Shown: positions 56,070 through 64,000 of the stretch, one piece after another
How positions within the stretch are numbered: position 1 is the stretch's first letter
Layout: every line of letters begins with the position of its first letter
Origin: Corbicula japonica
Lineage: Eukaryota; Mollusca; Bivalvia; Venerida; Cyrenidae
Reading direction: 5' to 3'
DNA: 64,000 nt
Assembly: GCA_038501625.1 (NCBI GenBank)
Contig: JAZAYU010000877.1
Span: 1 to 64,000 of the forward strand
The notes under the pieces: generated by a model
Seen by the model: the letters and a program-made list of their open reading frames with translations, nothing else
The model's database searches: none
Told to the model about the DNA's origin: nothing
Position numbers and translations under genes: made by a program

Positions 56070-58479
56070 CTTATTAGTTTGTAGATTCACTAAAATGATA
56101 TTCCTGCTCAAGTGTAAACGTTTTATTGTATTATTATTATTTATTAAGACATCGTCATGTCGTATATCAATGTGTATATAGTAAATGTTTAGTTTGGCTC
56201 TTCATTCACTCAATTCTTCATTAACGTGGATTTGAAATCAAGAAATACTAAATCCTTCACGACCTCAATAAGTAGCCTTCAAGGTAAACCGTTTACCAAG
56301 AAGTGAACGGCTCTTTATTGACCCGACTCAACAGGGCTCTGGTCCGGCCTCGAAGTATTTATTGAAATTGTTTTGTGCAGCTGATCCGAGCTGGGGTTTA
56401 CAAATGCATGCTGTCTTTGCTTTACAACAATATATATTAATTTTATATTTAACAGTTCCATGTGATAAACCAGTGCCACGTGCGGTATCTCGTTGCATAA
56501 ACATTTTTTGTGAATAACACGTTGTGATACTAGCTTCATTCCGCTGAGAGCTTGTACTTACCGACTTCTTAAATTTCTGCAACTCTGCCTACGGACCGTG
56601 TTATGCAGTATAATACATAAGCTGTACATACTGTATTATCCTGAAGTTGCAACATGACAGGAAGCTCCCTTTATTATGATTCATTTGCAAAGTCGGTGTG
56701 TGTGCGTTTGCGCGCGTGTGTGTGCATAAATGTTTGTTTTGATACTAATACGCCGTTTTTTCATGTAAAATTGGTGTTAAGACACCGTTATTATTCCATT
56801 CTATAATTCAAATTTAAGAAGCGAAAATACACCATCAAAATAATAGTTTAAAAATTGCATATCGTATGTATATGGTTTACAATTTCAAACGCACAAACTC
56901 TTTACTTTTTAGTTTAAAACAATAGAACCCTTTCTTTTTCAAAATTTATAAGTTTTTAATCAAATTTTCAGCTTTTAATATGTCACTTTTAGCTTTATAA
57001 CATCTGTTCTGTAGTAGTCGGTCAGTTTGGCATTATAAGCCCCGCCTACTAATTCCATAAGGACATTATTATATCGCATGCGTTGAGTAGAATACTGGAC
57101 TTGTCTTCGAGATACCTCTTAGGAGGATCATTGTTATAGTTTTAATGAATAAATAAAGAAAACCACCCTATGGGTATGTGTTCACTTAAACATCCCTGTA
57201 TGGGTCTCACATAAAAAAAAAGAAATATATTTAAAAAAGATAAACGGCGTTGATGGAAAAGATTTATATATATAAGAAAGAAAGAAATACAGAGAGGCAA
57301 AGCAGACACATTTTAGTTATTTTATTTTTTTTGTTATAGCTGTTGACGAACCCTCCCTGCCTTCTTAGTATGACTTAGAGATTAAGCGACCGAATCATGA
57401 CAACTCATAAGTTTATTGTAAGTGTCTTTCAAAAAAAATGTTGAAGCTGTTGCAACAATTTCATACAGTGATAACAAGTCGATTAAAGAAGCAATTTATT
57501 CAGTTTCAATAAAATACCTCGTGTAGAGTGAGAATTCAAGATGAATAAATGTCCTTGAAATTTAATAAATATAAATAATAACAGCCTGTTACAAGAGCGA
57601 AATCTACCAACTTTTACGTATATTAACTTTAAAAAAAGTGTCCATCCTGAGTATTGAACCCGGGGCCTCCGCCTGAGAGGCGAGAGTGTTAGCCACTACA
57701 CTACAATGATCTTGTATATCGGACTTGAAATTAACAATCAGTATCAAAGGAACTAGAAAGGAACCAGTAAGAACTAGAAATATCTACACTTCTCTTTCGT
57801 TTTACACGGTGTATTGTATGCAAGTGTTTACCTGACACCCAAGAATATTCCATATAATATTGTATTTAAGCCATCAATATTGACTTAACTGGTTACTTAA
57901 ATCGTAAATATGTTTTTCCTCCAATACAACACCCACTAACAACCAATCGAATTAATCTATTTGATTTTTCCGCTGCATAATAATAAAATCCCACTAGATA
58001 CCTCTCCACCCTGCTAGATGCCTCTCTGGTGTAAATAGCTACCAATCGAAATAGTTTATTTCATTTTCCCTCTGCATAATAAGAGAATACGAGTATTATT
58101 TACAACATTTCATTGGTCGAAAAACTAGGTCAAAAGTGAGCTTAGACAGCTAACGCCGAAAAAATAGATATAGACAGATTTTTACATGTTCAAGAGTAAT
58201 CCTGAGCATTCTCCTGGCCTCGACTCCTACACCACTACATTTGTTAACGTTTTATTTCAAACGTATCTGTGTCTAAGGAAAACAAATATAAGCGTCTAAA
58301 ATTTTTCTTGGGCAGAGATACACTTAATAGAATGGACTGAAATGGACCGTTGTACATTTCAAATCTTGTTTTCGAATTTCTGAAAGTGCGTGTTTTTGTT
58401 CCTCCAGTTTGGTACTTCATTACTGATATTATATTAGAATGTTCTGTTCGCCTACTCACATTTTAAGTTAACAATCATA
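56070..58479. other. Spacer of the inverted duplication, mostly non-coding
   Basis: Contents are a (GT)n-like patch near 56695-56730, a tRNA-like pseudogene at 57641-57712 and AT-rich sequence. No other feature is supported. Confidence 0.4.
57641..57712 (-). pseudogene. tRNA-like relic, possibly tRNA-Glu derived
   Basis: On the minus strand the sequence reads tagtgtagtggctaacac, then ctcgcctctcaggcggag, then ccgggttcaatactc. This matches A box, anticodon arm (CTC) and B box of a glutamate-type tRNA. The acceptor stem does not pair (atcattg against ggatgga), so it is a relic or SINE head. Confidence 0.5.
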
Positions 58480-58665
58480 ATACAGTCAAACACGTCTACA
58501 AAGACCACTCAGGGGAGAACCCAAAAGTGGTCTTTAGGGAGGTGGTCTTTGTTCACAGATAAATTTGTTCTATAAATCAGTCCGTGGGACAAATAAAGCG
58601 TGGTCTTTGTCCACAGGTGGTCTTTCTTTACAGGTGGCCTTAAGCACAGGTGAGAAAGCTTCTAC
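58480..58665. repeat. 'tgtcaaacctgtc' dispersed repeat, copy 2
   Basis: It reads acagtcaaacacgtctacaa, agaccactcaggggagaac, gtggtctttgtccacaggtg; same orientation as 37765-37970. Confidence 0.55.
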
Positions 58666-58709
58666 ACTTGAGTAGGGCTATCATCTATGTGGATCCACAC
58701 AATAATAAT

Positions 58710-59332
58710 GTCGGCAAAGAAAGAAACGATCACATTTTAAGCTGAAAATTTTTATCCGGGGTTCCAGCGTTTCCCCCAAAACGAAAGTTGATCGCCGTTT
58801 TACCCTACGTTACCCTTAAATGTTGGCGTAAAATGACCTCTATCTACCAGCCATGACTTCCGAAAAGTTCAACAAGTTTTTTATCGGGTACAAGAGAGAT
58901 CAGTTACTAGATTAGCACCATCGTCGGATACCCACGGTTGATTCTATTACGTTACTCTCCATTCGTGATGAATGGAGAGTAACGTAATAGAATCAACCGT
59001 GGGTATCCGACGATGGATTAGCACGTGAAAAGGCGAATACATGTTTGCGAAAATGTTTAAAACATGAGTTTTCCGGACCCACTGTCGACTTTTTCAGCAA
59101 ATTTCGGAGGTTTCACCGAATGATTGAGAAAACGATAGAAATGTTGAGGATATCGACCAGTGAGCATTATAGCCAATTCCTAGGAGATCATCCTGCACAA
59201 GGTTGTTTTCTCTGGAAATATTTATAAGTATATAAAAGCATCGATTTTCTCACCAACATCAACAAAATACTTACCGGATATTCCGGGATCCGACGCGACT
59301 TTGCCGTTTTCGCAAGGTAACGATTGGGCACG
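58710..59332 (+). pseudogene. Arm 2 of the inverted duplication (broken exon copy)
   Basis: It is an inverted copy of 55555-56069. The exon-like frame is interrupted by a 98-bp foldback insertion and a stop (W-K-Y-L then TAA), although the final cgcaag|gtaacg is intact. Confidence 0.65.
58919..59016. mobile_element. 98-bp near-perfect foldback element with 8-bp target duplication
   Basis: Arms of about 47 bp (CCATCGTCGGATACCCACGG... and the inverse) meet at a 5-bp loop gtgat. The 8-bp ATTAGCAC flanks both sides (58911-58918 and 59017-59024) and is single in arm 1's equivalent region. An 8-bp duplication fits hAT-type transposition. Confidence 0.85.
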
Positions 59333-59541
59333 GTGTGTAAGCTCACGTTAATGTCTACACCTACTGTAGCTGTATATCCCGAGTGGATATCTATCGATTA
59401 TTGCAGTTAATCTTTATAGCCAGAGCTAATTTTGGTCTCACATTGCTTTACTTTCTTCTTCAAGTGGGACTACATTGACTGGATGCATGGTCATTATGTT
59501 CAGTTTGTTGTGACCACGGGCTATGGTGCATAGCAGAGTAC

Positions 59542-59569
59542 TGCGCATGCCCGGATATGGTCTATAAAA
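59542..59569 (+). promoter_or_regulatory. NRF1-like site and TATA box
   Basis: TGCGCATGC at 59542-59550 and TATAAAA at 59563-59569. A start site about 30 nt downstream would fall in the target duplication of the SINE at 59584-59596. Confidence 0.4.
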
Positions 59570-59666
59570 CCCAGCTGATCATCAGATTCTGTGTGAGAGC
59601 GGATCATTAGCTCAGTGTTTAGCGCGTCTGCCTCTGAGTCCAGGGATCAGGATCCCCCGCTTCTCC

Positions 59667-60129
59667 AGATCAGCGTACACTAAATAAAAGCTGCTTCCCG
59701 GTTGGTTAAAAAAAAAAGTTAGGGGAAACCCGTAAGACTCTATAGAAACATTAGTTGATTGGCCAATTTAGCTAAGGAAAAAATAAAACTCCTTCTAAAA
59801 AATAGAAATTGTGTATTTCTGCAGCTGTTGGAACCAAAAATCATTATCCAAAACATTTTGGATAAGAAAAAAATTACTTTTAAAATAATGCCTATAAACA
59901 GGTTAGCCACAAGTAAATTTAGTCAATAGGCAAGGGTGGTAGTCTTCAAAGTGAAATTTGAGGTAGAAACCTACGGTCATGGTGGTATTTCATCTATGTT
60001 TTTATGTAGATTTATATTCAAACTTCATCAGAAGACCATGCCTGATATTGTCTAAGAATAAATAAATCAAGGAGACTCCCAAGACTCTATATAGAACATA
60101 TAGGGAAACGCAATAGTGTACGCTGACCT
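59667..60129 (+). repeat. Left 463-bp terminal direct repeat of the composite element
   Basis: It starts agatcagcgtacacta and ends tagtgtacgctgacct, so each repeat also has inverted ends. It is identical to 62225-62687 except one base I could see (gaggtag versus gacgtag). Confidence 0.9.
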
Positions 60130-62224
60130 AAAGGCAGCAAGACTCTGGATGTATGTGATCTATTGAGCGCCTTGTTTGAAACTGATTTTGTATACAATTT
60201 GTTAATTTTGTGAATATTGACAAATCTAAAGAATTTCTGCATACATTTGCAGCAGTTAGAAGGTCAGTCTGATTGTAAGTTGTTAATAAAGGGGCCTCTG
60301 AATTAAGATAGTGTTGAAAATAGCCTTATTAACTATATTCAGATTGGGAGATGGTGTTGTAGCTTTGTTGAGACCTGCACTTTATTATATTTCCCATGAA
60401 AAGTATAGAAATTGTCACTTTTTAAGGTTGGATTGTTGTAAAACTATACATGGGAGTGCATTTTTTGTTATGCATTTGCTTATTTTGGTATAAAAAGGTT
60501 GCTAGATTTTGAGGATAATGCTTGCATTTGATGAAACTTGGAGGTGGTTTTCACTGTAAGGTATATTTGGATCAAAAGTGTAGCTTTGATTTAATTCTGG
60601 TTAGGAAAAAGTGACTTTATAATGAATAAGATTTGCCTTTTAGACACAAAAACTGTGTTTTTCCTCTTTTAGAAGTCTTTCTTAATATTTCAGTAAGTCT
60701 CAGATTTGTTAGATATGTTTTTGATGCCTAATGTTGAACAGTGTAGAGTGGCTGTATATTAAAACTGGTAATAGAATAAAGGCAAAATGAGAAAAAATGA
60801 ATTTTATGTGTGACTTTTGTTCGGTATGAGTTGGATTTCAGTTGCGAAGCAGTAAATTATTTCGCGAACAAATAATTTTAAGTCTGTTCCTGGAAGTTGC
60901 GATAAGTTTGACCATAAAATGCCACCGGGTATGTTAAATAGATCTCTGACTGTGTAAAGCATTTCACTTACTGATTTGCTACTATGATTGGGATATACAA
61001 TAGTTTTAAATTTTGTTTTAAACAGAGAATAGCAGTATTTCTCTGTAAAAGTGGTTAACTGGTTTTCTTTTGGGAGTCTGGTCCCAGAAAACCATGGATT
61101 TTATGACAGACCTAAATCTGGCATATATGTTTACTAGAAATTGTTTAACATGGGGCCTTAAACATTGTCTGCTTGACACTTTTGTTTTCAAAACTGTAGC
61201 ACCAGCTTGAGATTTTTTGAAAATAATTATAGCAGAAATATTTTTATTATATTTATACATACAAAATTGTAAGTTATAGCAAATTAGACTTATTTAGAGA
61301 ACATGAGTTGTCTCCCTTTCAACAAAGAAAATTGAAACAGAAAAATCATTTAATGAAATATGCTTTATTATACAATCAGAGCAATTGAATTACATAATAA
61401 TTTAATCATTTCATGCATATTGACTATTTTTAAAGCATTTTGGATCTGATAATTCTTTATTTCATGGGATTTTGATATAGGATTACCTATGAGGAGTGAC
61501 ATCATAGAGGCATTTCAGGGCAAAAACAAGCCCCTGGGTAGATAGCAGTGTCCAGTCAAGGTGTATTGTTTATTTTCATGCATAAAAACACATTTTATAT
61601 GACAACTGGAAGAATTTAGTAAAAAACAGTCTCATGAAATGAATGATTTCCACTCCAAATGCATCAAAATGTCATTTTCTTTTGGATTTTCACTATGTCT
61701 AGGTTTCCACAAAAGTCATGGCTGTGTATTTTAAGTGCAGAATGATACTAAATAGACTGTGTTTCCATGAATAAATATGTTTATAGCTGCTTTTAATGTA
61801 AAATTCAGGAATTTGATCTTGCAGGTAGTGAAAATTTATTGAAATAATAGCTAGAAAATGTCTTTTTTTGTATTTTTACATGGGGTGGGGATACAAAAAT
61901 GACTCTGTATAGAAGCATTTAAGGCCAAGCCAAAAAATTACTTGTTTAAAATATCATGCCTGTGTGTGAGTCTTCAGTGGTCAAGTTTTATAACATAAAC
62001 TGGAATATTCTATTTTTCCTGATTTTTTTTGTTATGAATGTTTATAATCTGTTTATAGTGTTTTTAGTGTGGCTGAACTGTCACCAACTGCTTACACTTG
62101 AAGAAGGGCTGTGAGTTCAGATTTAGACAAAAACAAACAAAACATGGATTTTAATTTTTGGAATTATTTATTTCTTCATTTTATACAATGTTTGAATATA
62201 ACTAAAAATAATATGTGACGCTTA
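60130..62224. other. Interior of the composite element, no coding capacity
   Basis: About 2.1 kb of AT-rich sequence with only two short frames (60311-60493 plus, 61018-61260 minus) and no gag, pol, integrase or transposase motif. No primer-binding site or polypurine tract is evident next to the repeats. Confidence 0.55.
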
Positions 62225-62687
62225 AGATCAGCGTACACTAAATAAAAGCTGCTTCCCGGTTGGTTAAAAAAAAAAGTTAGGGGAAACCCGTAAGACTCTA
62301 TAGAAACATTAGTTGATTGGCCAATTTAGCTAAGGAAAAAATAAAACTCCTTCTAAAAAATAGAAATTGTGTATTTCTGCAGCTGTTGGAACCAAAAATC
62401 ATTATCCAAAACATTTTGGATAAGAAAAAAATTACTTTTAAAATAATGCCTATAAACAGGTTAGCCACAAGTAAATTTAGTCAATAGGCAAGGGTGGTAG
62501 TCTTCAAAGTGAAATTTGACGTAGAAACCTACGGTCATGGTGGTATTTCATCTATGTTTTTATGTAGATTTATATTCAAACTTCATCAGAAGACCATGCC
62601 TGATATTGTCTAAGAATAAATAAATCAAGGAGACTCCCAAGACTCTATATAGAACATATAGGGAAACGCAATAGTGTACGCTGACCT
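62225..62687 (+). repeat. Right 463-bp terminal direct repeat of the composite element
   Basis: It is the copy of 59667-60129 at an offset of exactly 2,558 bp with no indel. The base group TCCA/CTCCA at the left SINE edge is repeated at the right edge, consistent with a 4-5-bp target duplication around the whole composite. Confidence 0.9.
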
Positions 62688-62923
62688 CCAACTAAAATTA
62701 CTAACAGTCTTTCGGAAGAGACGTTAAACCGAGGTCCAGTGTAGTGGTGCTATACACCGGGCACTTAAAAGAACCAGGAAGTGGAGAGTCCTCTGTATAT
62801 TGCACTATCCTCCAAAAACCTAAAATGACTAAAACTCTTCTGGAGGCGTCGCTCATATGAGCTTCCGGTAGCGACGATAAATAAAACTAAAGAAAAAAAA
62901 AGATTCTGTGTGACTTTCCTTCT

Positions 62924-62968
62924 GATGCTTGTGGCTGACGCACTGGAGCGAACTCCGGCGGTAGCTAG
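62924..62968 (+). other. Candidate first coding exon (plus strand)
   Basis: An ATG at 62924 opens a 15-codon frame M-L-V-A-D-A-L-E-R-T-P-A-V-A up to a strong donor TAG|GTGAGT at 62969. With the SINE nest removed it lies about 40 nt after the predicted start of the promoter at 59563. No downstream exon is visible in the remaining 1 kb. Confidence 0.3.
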
Positions 62969-63081
62969 GTGAGTCTATTTTATTAGACTTTATGTGTTGT
63001 GGCAATGGTCACAATAAGTTTGAAGTGTTCACCCGAACTAAATACTGTATATCTCCCTGAATCAAAGAACTAAGATCTTAC

Positions 63082-63337
63082 CATGATTTTCTTACTGGAG
63101 TTTTGGAAGGTTAGAGAGACAACAGATAACGGTGTCAGGGACAGCACATCATAGTCTAACTCCTCGCCGCTCAGCACCAGTCGTGCAACGACCACAAACG
63201 AAGAGCCGAGCCCGAGACGAACCAGGTTGGCTGCATGACCACCAATTAAACCAACAAATGTCCCCTCTGCCATTAACTTCTCGTTGATATTATATTTCTC
63301 TCGAAGAGTCTTCTGTAATGTTTGAACCTCCTCCATT
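63082..63337 (-). CDS. Exon of an unrecognised gene, probable start-codon exon
   Basis: The acceptor is tttatttcag, the ATG is at 63336, and 85 codons lead to the donor atcatg|gtaaga (GT at 63081-63080), phase 0. The product starts M-E-E-V-Q-T-L-Q-K-T-L-R-E-K-Y with a charged helix, then G-T-F-V-G-L-I-G-G-H-A-A-N-L and a hydrophobic strand S-F-V-V-V-A-R-L-V-L. It ends L-T-P-L-S-V-V-S-L-T-F. Because the base before ATG could also complete an upstream codon, an earlier start is possible. I recognise no family. The rest of the gene would lie leftward but no next exon is seen among the repeats at 59.6-62.9 kb. Confidence 0.55.
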
Positions 63338-63639
63338 CTGAAATAAAAATTCATGCTACAAAAGGCATAGTAGAGAGAAAATAATATGGTGAACTATTAG
63401 CACCTTTCTTTTAGTTTAAGTTCCATGCTCAAATCATCCTTTGTTCTTACAAGATATTTTTTTAACTTTAAATTGAATAAATAATGATGTACCTAATAAA
63501 AACATTTTAAAATCAAATATGTAATTAAATTAAAATAATTACAGAAAATATTAAAACCTTGTGTAATATTCTTCAAGTTTTGCAATTTTTTTTAAAAACT
63601 TCGTTTTCTCTGTACGATTTGCTGTTCTCTCGTTATAAA

Positions 63640-63830
63640 TAACGTTGGAAACGACGTCGCGTCAATTGATGAGGTCACAATATCTCATCGACGTCACTTG
63701 CGTTAACGGAAGGACGTTTTCGACGCTCCCATTCAATGTGCGTAAATACGTTACAAAAACCAATCAAGAAAACAATTATTTGACGAATAAAAGCACCTTC
63801 GGCACGCTATCGTAGTCATGCGTCGGTACA
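63640..63830 (-). promoter_or_regulatory. CG-richer region with CRE-like sites upstream of the minus-strand exon
   Basis: The palindromic core GACGTC occurs at 63653-63658 (cgacgtcg) and 63690-63695 (cgacgtca, TGACGTCG on the minus strand), with ggacgttttcgacg nearby. This is a plausible core promoter for the gene with the exon at 63337. No clear TATA box or donor for a leader exon is seen. Confidence 0.35.
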
Positions 63831-64000
63831 GTCAATCCCTAGGCCAAGTATGAACATAAAATATGGAGAAAGGTTCATATTTCTCATTTGGCATATCGTA
63901 CATTGCCAGTTTACAATTGAACATAGTTGCTTAGTTATATTTGAACCCAATGTAGAATCTTAAAATCACATACGTGTGGATCTTGTCACTTCTTAAAGCA

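Larger units (their letters stand above)
59584..62913 (+). mobile_element. tRNA-type SINE with 13-bp target duplications, split by a 3-kb insertion
   Basis: AGATTCTGTGTGA flanks it at 59584-59596 and 62901-62913. The SINE body is 59597-59667 (tRNA-like head, attagctcagtgtttagcgc and gatcaggatccccc) plus 62688-62900. The latter part has the core ctttcggaagagacgttaaa and accgaggtcc, then an A-rich tail, totalling about 283 bp. The insertion separates head from core. Confidence 0.85.

Noticed and set aside
57641..57712. Functional tRNA-Glu gene
   Set aside because: The A and B boxes are recognisable but the acceptor stem does not pair, so it was listed as a relic.
59667..62687. Canonical LTR retrotransposon
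   Set aside because: Direct repeats are present, but termini are not TG...CA, there are no gag-pol motifs, and no primer-binding site or polypurine tract is visible.

Overview
The window is animal nuclear DNA: genes are split by GT-AG introns, non-coding DNA dominates, and it is dense in short foldback and TIR elements, minisatellites and satellites. An eight-cysteine molluscan-type insulin, together with dispersed repeat families of the kind I associate with clams, points to a bivalve mollusc, probably a heterodont clam. The species assignment is inference.

Layout. (1) 538-12881, plus strand: the 3' ten coding exons of a multi-Tudor protein (TDRD1/TDRD6/Tudor type). All exons join in phase into 1,299 residues with six extended Tudor domains and a short C-terminal coiled coil. 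The 5' end lies before the window, and the introns are full of foldback repeats. (2) 13.4-30 kb: no convincing gene. It holds several large 'calcium-gene-like' mollusc repeats (13.9-15.9, 16.97-17.93 and 22.1-22.7 kb), many copies of two palindromic MITE families, and a 30-bp minisatellite born inside one such MITE. (3) 30182-35760, minus strand: a complete molluscan insulin-related preprohormone gene in two coding exons. The signal peptide/B-chain exon is at 35529-35760 and the A-chain exon at 30182-30432, separated by a 5.1-kb phase-1 intron. A TATA box and splice donor 2.3 kb upstream suggest a non-coding first exon. (4) 36-51 kb: microsatellites, an inverted-array minisatellite (40.6-41.2 kb) and an 'actagttttcgtgg' minisatellite (48.0-50.5 kb) split by a 1.3-kb repeat. 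(5) 51839-52480, minus: the terminal coding exon of an unrecognised gene, next to a 2.8-kb 26-bp satellite (52.7-55.5 kb) with a recent 1,173-bp higher-order duplication. (6) 55.5-59.3 kb: an inverted duplication of about 515 bp carrying an exon-like ORF, one arm broken by a 98-bp foldback element with an 8-bp target duplication. (7) 59.5-62.9 kb: a tRNA-type SINE with a perfect 13-bp target duplication, itself split by a 3.0-kb composite bounded by 463-bp direct repeats. The whole nest sits between a TATA/NRF1-like promoter and a candidate start codon. (8) 63082-63337, minus: an 85-residue exon of an unrecognised gene, with a CRE-like region upstream.

The multi-Tudor protein would act in germ-granule/piRNA biology and the insulin in growth and metabolic or reproductive endocrine signalling. 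Nothing in the sequence links the two functionally. Because the reads are genomic only, all exon joins are inferred from open frames, splice sites and phase.
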